From positions 41,040,755-41,104,754 of the forward strand of contig NC_053048.1 in the NCBI RefSeq assembly GCF_003473485.1: a stretch of 64,000 nucleotides of DNA, in the 5' to 3' direction. The first letter of the stretch is position 1. Every line of letters starts with the position of its first letter. Position numbers and translations under genes: made by a program. The stretch comes from Medicago truncatula. Its lineage: Eukaryota; Streptophyta; Magnoliopsida; Fabales; Fabaceae. The notes beneath the pieces were generated by a model. That model searched no databases. It had not been told where the DNA came from and was given only the letters and a program-made list of their open reading frames with translations. Below are positions 46,716-58,255 of this stretch, in pieces.

Positions 46716-47558
46716 AAGACCCTTTTTTTATTTTAATTTTTATTGATTTTATTATTGGTGCATGTTTATATTAGCACGGCTGTCAAACCTGCAAAATAAC
46801 TGCAATAAATTAGGCTCATATACTGCCAACAGAAGCAAAAAGAAAAACAAAAGTTGACAAATTGGCTTGTAACCAATTTTAATCATGGGGGTGATACAGA
46901 TTAGAAATGGGATTTAGCATATTATGCACATCACCGTATTTAAAAAAATATACCAAATGTCATGTAAGAATTAAACTAAAGGATAAAAAACAAGGGAAAA
47001 ACCGCAATCAACAACATAAAATAGTGTCAGCCAGTTCTTGAAAACCAAGCTTTCAACGCACAATGGTCCACACAAACATAAAATTCAAAATATAATTTGT
47101 TCAGTTCCCAAACTCAACAACATAGTGGTTCAAATAAAACTAGTTCAGAAAACTACTAAAAACAGTACCATAGGTTTTTGGAAGATAAACTAAAAGTCAA
47201 AATAATACAATAGTTTTAAAGAAATGAAAGGGTGATAAAGTAAGCGGCGAAAACAGAACACTGTTTGACAATTTTCTGATCATTGTACTATGTTAAATTT
47301 CATTATAAATACGCCAATTGCATCAGCTCCTTAAACTTGAGAAGAATCACCAGGCCAGTAATAAAAGACTGATGCACTTATGTAGAATCTGCAAAATGAA
47401 TAAAAAAGCATGAAAAACAATTCAAGTTGAAAACAGAAATGAAGAGGGTCCAAAATAAAAAATCATATGAAAAACAATTTAAGTTGAAAACAAAAAGGAA
47501 GGGTCTAAAACCAAGGTTTGCAAAATTGGTTGAGAATTATCAGAAATCAAACACCAAG

Positions 47559-47865
47559 CAGGGCCAGCCCAGTGTATTAAGAGGCCTAAAGCAAAAAATT
47601 TACTAAGGCCTTTTTAAAATAATTCTTTTTAACAAAATACTTCTAAAAAATATTAAAAATAAATAAGTTTTTTGGAGTCCAAGACTTGAACCCGTGGCAA
47701 AGAATATTTGAAGCCTTTTCAATAACCAATTAAACCATGCAAATGTCTATAACTCTTTTTGCCATGTTATATATTTATAACCAAATTAAAAATAAAAAAA
47801 AATAGGCCTTTTTTGACCCAAAAATTGAGGCCTAAAGCCCTTGCTTGGCCATTGGCCCGGCCCTG
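47559..47865. mobile_element. hAT-type MITE, 307 bp, 8-bp TSD
   Basis: It begins CAGGGCCAGCCC and ends GGCCCGGCCCTG. The flanks are ACACCAAG (47551-47558) and ACGCCAAG (47866-47873), 8 bp with one mismatch. AGGCCTAAAGC occurs near both ends. No coding sequence is present. Confidence 0.85.
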
Positions 47866-49239
47866 ACGCCAAGCTCATAACAATTTGACAATTGAAAAAA
47901 TTGGGAAATATCAAAGTAGTAATACAAAATGTTTATACAAAAACTTCAGAAAATATGTTGCTTATTATCCAAAAACATGAAAAGACCACTAACCAATAAA
48001 ATGCGGTGCAATAAAAGGTATGGGAAAAAATTATCCATAAATTGGTTAAAGAGAAGATATAATCCAAATTTTGGTTACAGAAAAAATATTATTCTAAGCA
48101 TGACTCCAATTTTACGAATGAGTGAAACATGATGAGTTATTCAACGTGCATGTATCCAAGAACATAATAGGATCATCAAATTTAGTGCAAACAAAAATAA
48201 TAAAAATCTTAACAAAATCAATGCAAAATCAAATTGATACAACAAAAAACATTTTAACGGAGAGACTTCCAAAAAACACTCCATCATATGTGATAATTTT
48301 CAATGATTCACTGTTTCACTTCGTCTCAGAATTTAAGTCACAAATATAACCCAAATCCCCTCTACTCTGATGACATTGACAAACATCAATTCATAGAGGA
48401 ATAGACATAGACCTCCTATGGAAGAGCGTACTGTACCATATACAACAACTCCTCTAAAATATCAACACTGGTTCTCATTGTCCACATCCAAAACATACCC
48501 AAAAAGTTACCAACATTTTGTTGTTATAGTCACTATTTTAAAATTTCAATCAAGCTAAAGTAATAAAGCTTGTCTAGTTTATTATTGATGCATGTTCCTT
48601 TGAAAATAAAGCTATGCGTGGAAAGGTAGGTACACAGATATAACTCACAAAAGTTCCAAATACTTAAATATATATACATATATATGAACACAGATATACA
48701 TTGTTATGCAATGTGTTATAGATCACAATATGTGTGAAGTGGTTAATTAATTTTCAATCACTAACAGTAATCTAAGAGTACCAAACAAAGAAAAAGGCTG
48801 AGCATGACTATTGAGTTAGGGGGTGAAAGATTAAGCAAGTGTGTTCCAAACAGAGCATAGGAACTCTATCATACACTAAACTAACAAAGATCATAACGGA
48901 GAAATCAGGATGCAAGAAATCGTGGCAAAGGGGGAACTAAATGAACATAAAAAGACAAATCAAGGAACATGTTTGTTTTGTCAAAAATTAAACGGCAAGG
49001 AATAGGTTGAACAACATCCTGGTTACTTTTATTTCTGCTCATGGTAATATTCATTATTATAGTTAATCATAGTTAATTCTATCTGTGCGTCTGTACGGAT
49101 ACCTGCACTAGTTAGTTTGCACCCCTTAAAGTTAGATATTAGGATTAGACCAACAAAAGACTAGCTTGCTTTAGCTTTCTCCAAAAAAAAGACAAGCTTG
49201 CACCAAAAAGCTTCTCTATTTCTCATCACAAGTCAAAAA

Positions 49240-49545
49240 CATACTCCCTCCGTGTTTTATTAGATGTCCACTTTAGAAAGAAAAAAATTGTGTTTTTTTT
49301 TTTGAAGGAGAAAAATAAATAAATTGTGTTTTATTATGTCACTTTACAATATCCAATGAAACATTAATGATTCTTTTCTTGTCATAACATTTACTATTTA
49401 GTACTCTCTATTCTTTCAATCTCTCTTCCGCATGTCATTAATGAGATAATTTTGTAAAACCACTCATAATTTTTCTTCACAATACAAAATTAACTAAATT
49501 TCTTAATTTGCGTGAAAATAGAGTGACTTATACGCTAACAGGAAT
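49240..49545. mobile_element. Degraded mariner/Stowaway-like MITE end
   Basis: TACTCCCTCCGTGTTTTATT at about 49242 is a typical left end. The matching right end is not cleanly present, though GCGTGAAAATAGAGTGAC near 49511 fits the usual subterminal region. It is an incomplete copy just downstream of the UBA2 stop. Confidence 0.45.
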
Positions 49546-49614
49546 GGGGCAAATCAATATTCAAGGGAAAAATGTAAATATTATCAGTATCAATTCAACA
49601 TACCTGCCACCCAC

Positions 49615-50872
49615 CTAGTGATAAGGTGCGGCTCCACCATATTGCCCTCTTCCAGAACCACCCTGTCCAAGCTGCTGATTTGGATATAGCCCCTGCAATC
49701 CAGCCTGTGGTACAGTATTCCCATATGCTCCCATCACTGTTGGACTTATGGTAGGCTGAGCACTGTATCCACTCTGAACTCCATGACCAGCAGCAGGAAC
49801 ACCGGGATTAACCGCACTACTCACTCCAAGACTCCCCAGTAAATTACCCAGCCCCAAAGTAGCACCCTGAGAAGCAAGCAACGCCGTCAACGCCTGTCCA
49901 AGCGCAGGAGTCAGTGCAGGGTTCAGCCCCTGTGCAGCAGAAGCACTAGCAGCCGCCTGATTGTACCCGGTTACTGGTCCTGCTGGTGCCATTAAGTGCC
50001 CTGGTTGGCTAACTGCAACACTACTTCCACCCATAAATCCAACATTATCATGTCTCTGAAACTGCGTCCTCTGACTCAATGGATTCAATTGGTTCAAATG
50101 ATTCACCGAATTCACATGTTGCTGTTGCTGCTGTGGCTGATGTTGTATCTTTGTCGGCTTAGGACCATCAATCGCCTTCTGACAATGCAAAATATGCCCC
50201 TCAAACTCCTTATGCGGCTCCTCCAACGCCCTCCTTGCACTCTCAGCACTCTTATACACAAACAAACAAAACCCTTTCGGCTTCCCCGTCACCTTATCAA
50301 GCCCTAACGGTCCTTCCTCAATCTCTCCAAATCTCGAAAAAAAACCAAACAGCTTCTGTGCATCCAATTCAGGTCCAACATTACTTATATAAATCTTCCT
50401 CTGCGTATACTCCGAACCCGCCACCACCAACGGCGCTGGCGCCGCCGCCACCACCGGAGTTTGCTGCACCGGTCCAATAGACGCCAGCTGACACGCAGTC
50501 ATCCTATTCCCAATCTTCTTCTGCGGCTCCTTCAACGCATTCCTCGCTCCACTCCTTCTCTTGAACAAAATAAATCCATAACCCTTAGATTTCCCTGAAA
50601 CCTTATCCGTAACAGCTTTACAATCCTCAATTTCACCGTACTGCGAAAAGGCATTAATCAGCGTTGCTGAAGTAGTATCCCATCCCAAACCATGAACAAA
50701 TATTTTCCGATGAGAAGCATCACCATCAGCAATCTTCCGAATCCGATCCGCAACGTCACGATGCTTCGAAGCCGCTTCGCAAAGAAGACTCGAGATCTGT
50801 TCTTTTGAGAAAGGTTCTAGAAGCTTCTGGATCGGTTCATCGTCTTCTTCTACTTGAATTTGTTGTTCCTCT

Positions 50873-50904
<32 letters not shown>

Positions 50905-51087
50905 CTCTACTTCCTCTTCAACTTCTTCGTATTCAACTTCTTCTTCAACCTCTTCGTATTCTTCGCCCGGGATGTATGGTTCAGGTTCGGGTTCGGGTAC
51001 CGGTTCCGGTTTAGGCTCCGGTTGATGCTGTTTGAGCGGTGGTTCTTCTTGTTGAGAAGCTTTAACGAGTTTTCTCTTTCTCACCAT
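49615..51087 (-). CDS. UBA2A: UBP1-associated protein 2 (UBA2)-type RNA-binding protein, two RRMs
   Basis: A single-exon CDS of 490 residues starts at the ATG at 51087 (MVRKRKL); an earlier in-frame ATG lies in the leader and is not family-like. Residues 42-84 are a Glu-rich acidic tract. RRM1 is about 127-203 (KIFVHGL, KGYGFILF) and RRM2 about 230-305 (KIYISNV, KGFCLFVY). The rest (310-490) is Gln/Gly/Ala-rich low complexity ending GGAAPYH. UBA2 proteins are nuclear hnRNP-like factors that bind U-rich RNA, associate with UBP1 and act in stress, ABA or wound responses. A donor right after the stop codon implies a spliced 3' UTR. The domains are intact. Assignment to the UBA2a/b/c subgroup is less sure than the family. 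Confidence 0.93.
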
Positions 51088-51419
51088 GATTGATCGAGTG
51101 AAGTGAAGGTTGTTATTAGGGTTTTCAGATTGGGTATGAATCAATCACGTTTAAGAATGTGTTTTTGCGAATATAAGATAGTAGGTATATATATATATAT
51201 CATAGTACTTTTCTTTTAGATCAAAAAATTATCACATTTTTTTAGCCGGATTTTTTTACGGTTGCTCTTTTTTCATGCACAAATAATGTTTTTTAGGGTG
51301 TGAAATTCACGTGCTTTTGACCAAGTGAAATACACATGCTTAACAACTTTGGGAACATTCTAAAAAAATATTAAAAAAATTGATAGAAAAACTAACATCT
51401 AAAAGGAAAATGGATTTAA

Positions 51420-51592
51420 ATCTGAACAACCATGTCTAACAACATCTATGACAACCTCTTTTTTCTCTCTTTTCATTGGTCAAAAATAATAGAGAAAGAA
51501 AAAGGGAGAGAGAGTAAGAATATAATGTGAGTATGAGAGAGAAAATTGTCTAAAAATTGTCAAAAAATAGTTGTACAAATATCATTTTTCTA
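51420..51592. mobile_element. Foldback MITE with GATATTTGTAC-type end (family copy 3)
   Basis: The right end, inverted, reads AAATGATATTTGTACAACTA. The left end is diverged (ACAACCATGTCTAACAACAT). The centre is GAGA-rich with AGAGAGTAAGAATATAATGT. It lies about 330 bp upstream of the UBA2-type ATG, in the likely promoter. Confidence 0.6.
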
Positions 51593-52489
51593 AAAAAAAA
51601 TTGGTTGTTACATTATATCTCAATCAAGAAAAGATATGTTGTGTTCAAAGACCGAATCTAACAATTGAAAAGAATGAAGACGATTTTAATAGAGAAAATT
51701 CTTAATCTCAAGATAAGGTGGAAATTTGATGTACCTTGTGAGAAAATGAGGGTGTAATGAATACTTTTTTGAATTACAACATTTTAATTTACAATAGAAT
51801 GTTGCACGTATATATGGGTGGACGAAAAAACTAAAAAAAAACAAACTATTGAATCGAATCGAATTGAACTAAATCAAAAGAATTGAATTGTTGTTATTAA
51901 TGGCTTTGGAACTAAACTAAAACATATCAGTTCGGTTCATGATCAATTAGGTTTAATTCAGATCAATTTTGGTTTTTAAAAAGTTCTAAAATTCGATTTG
52001 GCTTGATTTTTTATATTCTTTTTTTTAAAAAAAAAATATTTATGATTTGGTTCAAAATTATAGAGTTGGATCATTAAAACAGTTTGGTTTGATTCATATT
52101 CCAAACAGTCTGGTTCGGTTAATTATTATGAGTTTTAAAAATGGTTCGGTTTGGTTTTCCTCCTAAACTGAACCATACCAACCCCTACAAATTTATGAGG
52201 ATTATTTTTATATATAAGGACTAATAAATTTTAAAAGAATGGAGTTTTATAAGAATGGAGTTTCATGTTCTCCATTGACAATTGTTTATAAGACCAATGA
52301 GATGGTGTTATACAAACAAATTTTGTTTAGCAATTGTAAAATTGTTATTAGATACCATTTTTGACGAGATATAAAATGATCATTTTATAATGACGTTATG
52401 TCAAAATTAATTTAAAATTAGAATTTTTCTTGTTTATTCTACTTTAAATAAAGGAGGTGTTTGTGCATTGGAATTGAAAATAAAATAAT
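51593..52489. other. Intergenic repeat-like DNA
   Basis: From about 51810 to 52195 the sequence is full of GAACTAAA and GGTTCGGTTTGGTT motifs. It ends CATACCAACCCCTA, a common plant repeat of the AACCGAACC type. Inverted ends are suggested but not clean. No gene is supported. Confidence 0.4.
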
Positions 52490-52655
52490 GAGGAGTGCTA
52501 ACTTATTTTATACAATCTTTGTGACAACCATTTTTCTCTATTTTTATTGGACAAAAACAATAGAGAGAGAAAGAAAAAGAGAAAGAATAAAAAAAATATG
52601 TAAGTATGAGAGAGAAGGTTGATTGAAAAGTTGTAAAAAAGTGGTTGTCCAATAA
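52490..52655. mobile_element. Foldback MITE with GATATTTGTAC-type end (family copy 4, diverged)
   Basis: It holds TTGTGACAACCATTTTTCTC, then the GAGA-rich centre AATAGAGAGAGAAAG with AAGTATGAGAGAGAAGGTTG, and ends near GTGGTTGTCC. The layout is that of copies 1-3, but the outer ends are worn. Confidence 0.5.
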
Positions 52656-53443
52656 AAGTGAAAAGTAATAAATTTGAATGTTGTGGCATTTGAAAGCATA
52701 ATAAACTTCCTTTAGTTTTTTTTTTTGAGCAAAAATTTCCTTTAGTTTAGATATACGATGATTAACAATATTTGGTTGATAGATGAAATAGTAATCAATA
52801 CTCTAAGAATTGTCTAACATGTTCTCGTATATTAAGAAGTGAGAACTATTAAATTGGTTGTAATCATCAATACATAATTAAAAATGCATCCCTTTAGTGG
52901 TAAACCTATGGATACAATTTCTTCTTTGGAGGAAATAGTTAGTAAGTGTAATAATACTAGATTAGTTCAATACCGATTTGGTATGGAGGTGATCTATATA
53001 TATATATCACTTACATATAATATTGGTATGCAAGTTGTTGTAAAGGATTATTTTAGGTAAATCCTTGTTCGGTGATAAGCGTATGCGCACGCGCATGCAT
53101 TTACACACATGTACATGTCAAACTGTGTGTATTAGTAGTTGGTTCAAGACCATAGGTCACAGGGAGCATACTTTTTGGTTACAATCAAATAACTATTTTT
53201 ATAAAATAAACACATAATATTTATTTTCAAACATAATTAGACATATACACTTAGCGTAACCACCTAGTAGTCATCAACAATAGAACAAACATAAGTTAGG
53301 TTTGACAGTCAAAGATTCTGACACTAGGTAGGGTAGATTATTGGTCCAACGTATGTTGTCATCAACTTACCATCCCAGCCAATTTTTCCATTTAGCAAAC
53401 CCTAAAGCAAAGAGAAAAATACAGATGGGAGCTGGAATAATAT
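52656..53443. other. AT-rich intergenic DNA
   Basis: No gene is recognised. A TATATATA run lies near 52998. Nothing else is supported. Confidence 0.35.
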
Positions 53444-53756
53444 TCAACAACGGGCCAAAATGGTTTTAAATGGTTCAGATCCAACAGACATGGTATATAA
53501 GCTAGCTACCGAACCCTGCAGAGAAATAACAACTGCTGCAATACCAAATATCAACATCATCTTGCTATTTTTGTTTGTGCGGTTAACAAGTTGGGTCTTG
53601 ATATAGTCTTCAGTAATACGCTTCTTAAGAGAGGATATCATGTTATTAGTACAATCCAACTTTGAAATATATTCTACAAGGAACGTCTTCAATTCCATCT
53701 CGCTTTCGCTGTCATATGATAAATGTTGAATTGCATCTTGCGTCTTATGCACACGC
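53444..53756 (-). pseudogene. Gene remnant: small helical protein piece with one membrane segment
   Basis: The minus-strand reading frame runs from about 53756 to a TGA at 53444. It gives a charged helical stretch (KTFLVEYISKLDC, SSLKKRITEDYIK), then one hydrophobic segment (MMLIFGIAAVVISLQGSV) and a short tail. Codon use looks natural, but I do not recognise a family. The upstream side is cut by sequence beginning CAGGGGCGGATTTGAAC, which resembles a hAT-type MITE end. The piece may be a last exon whose gene was interrupted; no upstream exon was found. Confidence 0.35.
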
Positions 53757-55131
53757 AGGGGCGGATTTGAACAGGGCAGGGTGTGGCAATAGCCACACCA
53801 GCCCAGGCCCAATTCTTTTATTATTAGTGTACCACACCAACAACTCAGCCCATCAGTTTTCTTTTCTGATTCCTATCAGCCAGCCCACGTTACCTTCTTT
53901 CCCATCCTCACAAGCACACGCACACATCCTCACAGTATATCAAATTGATGTCGGCTGTGTTTGGTAACATAAATAAGTTAGTTTATAGTTTGTTGTACTA
54001 ATTTATAAATTTGTTTTGATAAAATAAGATGTGTTTGAAAAAAAACTTTTCACACTAGCTTATAGCGTTTTTTAAGAAGCTAATCCAAGTAGCTTATAAC
54101 TTATAACTTTTTATACTTTCTTACAATTTTAACATTTTCTTAATTTTATTTTATTATAATAAAAAAACAACCCACTATCTTATTAAACTAACCACGTTTA
54201 CCATGTTGTCAAATATTAAGGTATGACTTTTTAAATTTTTTTGTCTACTTTTTTATTTTATTTTTTAATTTTTTTTTATGTTGCTCATAATATATAATTT
54301 TATATAAAATTTATAATAACCAGTAAAGAAAGTTTAGTTAAATAAAATTCATAAAAATAAAATAAAAATTGTTAAATAGAAAAAGTCGACTGAATTCATA
54401 AATACATTTATCATTTTGGATATGAAAATAATTTGAAATATATTTAAATATTTAAAAATAAATGTGTTAAGTAATAAAATTATATATATGATATTAAAAA
54501 TAATTAAACAATCATGTCCTTTTATGTCATTTTATATTTATAGTCATTTCAACAACTAATTTTACCAAACACTTTTAATTTTAACAAGCTAACTTTTCAG
54601 CTATAAGATACCATCTATCGGTCATCAGCTATAAGCTAGCTTATAACTTTTTTTATCAAACACACCCGTCTTCACTTGGGGTAAATGTATATAGATTGTC
54701 AATTTCATGGACTAGGATTCTACCCAGTAAGTATTCGCTGATTCACATAACTTTTTTTTTTTCCACAATTTTATTTTTCAAATTAGATTCTTAATTAAGT
54801 CTTTGTTCACACCAATCTTATAGACAAGGTAAGTAACACCATCCAGTTAGTTCTTACGGATTTTTTTTTTGCCACACTGATATTCCTTTTGGTCTCATCC
54901 AGTGCGGGATATGCAATTTTTACAAGCTGATCAACTTTAGAATTAAATTAACTAGACAAAACTTCCAAATGCAATCTCTAAAATCAGAATTAATTTAAAA
55001 GTGATTTACAATGACTTAAACTAATAAAAAAACTAGAAGTACATGGTGGAGCCCAATTGGGTCTTGAAGAGGGACGAGACACCATTTTGGCACAGGCGAT
55101 TTTGCATAGGATCCACATTTGTTCTTTGTCT
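53757..55131. other. Transposon-rich region upstream of the HIT gene
   Basis: CAGGGGCGG at 53756 looks like one end of a hAT-type MITE, but the partner end is not found. From about 53950 (CGGCTGTGTTTGGTAACATA) to 54668 (TTATCAAACACACCCG) is an AT-rich element with short inverted ends. The final part should be promoter of the HIT gene. No other gene is seen. Confidence 0.45.
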
Positions 55132-56945
55132 ATGGCTCCAGAGAAAGAAGCTGTTCTTGCAACCACTCTCTCTGCCTCTGAATCTGATCCTCCCACCATG
55201 TAAGCTTTCAATTCCATTCTCTTTCTTCACCTGTTTCTCCAACCTCTGAATTTTTTGATCTGCATTATTCCCCTTTTAATTCTGTCATTGTGATGTCATA
55301 GGCTTAATGGGTAATTTTCCTTTATATGATATATGATTGATGCAATCCGTAAGAATTTGATACTTATCTGCTTCTATAATGGCTAGTTACATTGTGTGTG
55401 AGTGTGCATGCAAATAATGTGATTTATCAGTGTATTTTATGTGGAAATGATGAAATTTCTACATTCTTAATTTCCTATCCCCCTTTTAATTGTGATTTTG
55501 TTTATTTAATTTTAGTTCCTAATGTTCATATATTTTCTTATCTACTATGTGATGAGCAGGTTTGACAGGAGTATTATCAAAAGGGAAAATCCTTCTACTG
55601 TGTTTTATGAGGATGATGAGGTAATGTGTCTGAGTCTGATGATTTATGGAGTCCCTCACTTAATTTATTGTAGGTTTATGTCTTATGTATATTTTTCTAT
55701 GGTTGAGATTGTGATTGTAATATTGATATAGGGCATTATATGAATAAAGCTTCAGATGTTACGCGTGACTGAGATTATAACATCGATAAGTTTATATACT
55801 GTCTAAAGATAAAACAGTTATTAAAAAAACAGCTATACATGTTGATTAGGCGATTATGTAAAATGGTTCAATGGACATCCATGTTATTATAAGAAACGGG
55901 GCACCGAGTTGGGAAGACAATTTTCTTAATGAATTGCATATTTGTTAGACATGACTCGAGTCAAGAGATGAAAAAGAGGGCGAGAAAATGGATCATAGAA
56001 GTAACTGGAATCCTGAAGCATTGAACCCGTGAAGGATTTATTACTAGAAAATGATAGGAGCAATTCCCAAGTTGGGAAGTAGTCACTCTATTAAAAATGC
56101 ACGAGTCCCCCAAAAAAATGTTACAATTCAGCGCTTCCCTCATATGTGCTGCAAATCAGCTTGTATTCGGGTCACAACCATGTTAGGAAAAGTGTGCTGT
56201 GAACCGGGTCAAATGAGTTAAAACACCTTCACCACTGGTGCAAGAGAAGAGCATTATTCCTGCATTTTCGTGGTCTTCCTTGTCGCGCAGCTGCACTGCC
56301 GCATTTGGCGAGTTCTCTACCGCATCACCATGTTGAAGAAAGATAGGCATGTGGGATCGTTTGTTGTCATGAGTTGTCTCCCGATCTTGACAACCATGTA
56401 TCATTGATCATTTTATTTCAAATGCTTTTTTCCTAAACAGTTGAATGATAGCCATATTTTGCGCCGGAATCTATTATTGTATAGTTTGGCACTTGTTTTA
56501 AGGAAAAATAACTATCACTAACTCATGCTGTCAATAGTGGATGGCCAAAACTCCGCTATATAATGTGGGATTGCGACCTATGGTGTCGCTATGGCAGATG
56601 GTGCTTCAAAAATTGCCTATGGCAAGTGGCATAAAATCCGCCACAGCTGCTATTTGACAACACATCCTAACTTGCAAAACTTGAGGAAACTATTCTCATT
56701 AAACCTTGTGTTAGATGTCAATAGGCTTCGTAGAAGCAAGATTTGGCTAGCATGGTTTCACCGTTAGCTATTATTCTGGTCAAGCTATTTTATGTGATTT
56801 TGTGGTGTGTCATAGCAATTGATAATCCTTTCATTTCTTATTTTCTGTTTGGCAGGTCCTTGCCTTTAGAGATATAGCTCCTGAAGCTCCTCCCCATATT
56901 ATAATAATTCCAAAATCTAGAAATGGGTTGACTGGTCTATCTAAG
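55132..56945 (+). pseudogene. HINT-type HIT protein, exons 1-3 only (catalytic exons missing)
   Basis: Three exons join in frame: 55132-55199, 55560-55620 and 56856-56945, coding 73 residues (MAPEKEAVLATTLSA, then MFDRSIIKRENPSTVFYEDDE, VLAFRDIAPEAPPHIIIIPK, NGLTGLSK). This is the N-terminal half of the histidine-triad nucleotide-binding (HINT) protein, a purine phosphoramidate hydrolase of about 130-150 residues in plants. The active-site half, ending in the HxHxHxx triad and a QMNWPPG-type C-terminus, is not found anywhere up to the BTB gene at 61.6 kb. A solo LTR and a Harbinger-type ORF occupy the expected space. The exons carry no stops and their splice sites are intact. Without the His triad it could not be a catalytic HINT. 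Confidence 0.75.
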
Positions 56946-57336
56946 GTATTTTTCAATGAATTTTATGCTAAAAAACTAATTGCATTTTTTTATTCATTTT
57001 AAAAAACATACTATTTAGGAAAATTTATTTTATGATATGTTTCCTTCCTTGTCACTTTATCAGCATATTGATAACATAAAGGTTTATTTTTGTGATGAAA
57101 AAAATGTTGGGCAACTTATAAACTGTGCTGATTTTTATTTACTACTTTTGATGTTTGAAGCTGTAATTTCAGCACGAAGAATCACGTAATTTATTTCCTG
57201 AAGGAGTACCTTTTTATGCTAGAAAACATTGATATTGTATATTATCTTCTAGATATAAATTGGGCTATATATTTTTGGATTCAAACCTAGCTGCGTGTCT
57301 GTGCAAATTTAGGCAGTGTTGTGGTTACTTATTGCT

Positions 57337-58250
57337 TGTTGTGAATTCCGGATTCAAAGTTCACACCAATACAATTACAAACTATATGATGTGTGGAGCA
57401 AGTATCAATGACAACCAATAACCAAATGTAAATAGACCACAAGCAATAACAACAATATAGACCTAGTCTATAAACCAAGTGCATAGCAAAACCACAATTC
57501 AACCAAAGGAATAAACAAGATAAAGAGAGTAAAGAAAAGATAACAACACCAAAGATTGTTCACCCAGTTCGGTCCAAACTTGACCTACTCTGGAGGAGAG
57601 ATTGATCTCTCCAATCCACTATCAATGAGTTCTTACAAAAAGATACAAATGTGTTACAAGAAATTAGCTTCAACAATTTCACAAAGAACAACCCTAATTT
57701 CTACCCATTTTCCCAATCTCACCAATGAACAAGACACTCATGATTTTCACTCTCCCAAGGTGTTTACAATTATTTCCCAACTCTAGAATCTAACCCCCAA
57801 AAGAGAACCAACCTTTAGCCTTTGATTTCACTAAGGATCTTCTCTTTTGGTTTCACAAGACTCACCCAAGTTGCTCACAAAAGACTCTCCACTCATGTGT
57901 TTTCCATCCCCATGAACCTTCCCCAAAAGGCACCAACCCTTTTCCCAAGAGCCCCCTCTTTTGGTTCTCCAAGATTCACATCTTGAAGCTTTGAACCTCA
58001 CCCAAGGACCCTCAACCTTTAGTATCTACATACCCTAAAAGTTCCTTCCTTTGGTTTCCATGAGATTCACCAAGCTTACCCAAAAAATTGGTCATGGAGT
58101 ACTTAAAACGTGTTTCAGATCTGTGAAAATCGTGTCATGATTGGACACCCTGCAAACCATGCTCACTGCCTAGAAAATCGTGACACGTTTGCCAAATCGT
58201 GTCACGATTCTTCACTTTCTCAATCTTCATTTTTGAGGCACTTTGCAACA
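57337..58250. mobile_element. Solo LTR, 914 bp, 5-bp TSD
   Basis: It starts TGTTGTGAATTCCGG and ends CTTTGCAACA, so the ends form the perfect inverted pair TGTTG...CAACA. The flanks are identical 5-bp repeats TTGCT (57332-57336 and 58251-58255). No internal retrotransposon domain, primer-binding site or second LTR is present, so it is a recombined solo LTR. The motif CACCCAGTTCGGTCC is common in legume LTRs of this kind. It lies 390 bp beyond HIT exon 3. Confidence 0.88.
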
Positions 58251-58255
58251 TTGCT

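Larger units (their letters stand above)
44690..49603 (-). other. Probable spliced 3' UTR of the UBA2-type gene
   Basis: Eleven bases beyond the UBA2 stop codon is a strong donor (GGCAG|GTATGT, exon ending at 49604). Far downstream on the same strand, splice-like signals appear in order: CTTTTGCAG|ACTGGAAG|GTAAGT (near 45390), TTTGCCAG|ATTCTTCG (near 45288), and an AATAAA at 44693-44698. This suggests UTR exons around 45.4 kb and a terminal exon of about 44.68-45.29 kb. Arabidopsis UBA2 genes are known for introns and alternative splicing in the 3' UTR. The rest is intronic and hosts MITEs at 46556-46715 and 47559-47865. No second gene is seen. Confidence 0.4.

Noticed and set aside
50235..51093. 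Several plus-strand frames opposite the UBA2-type gene
   Set aside because: They are antisense to the acidic tract and RRM coding sequence and consist of Leu/Phe/Pro-rich low complexity generated by GAA/GAG codons read backwards.
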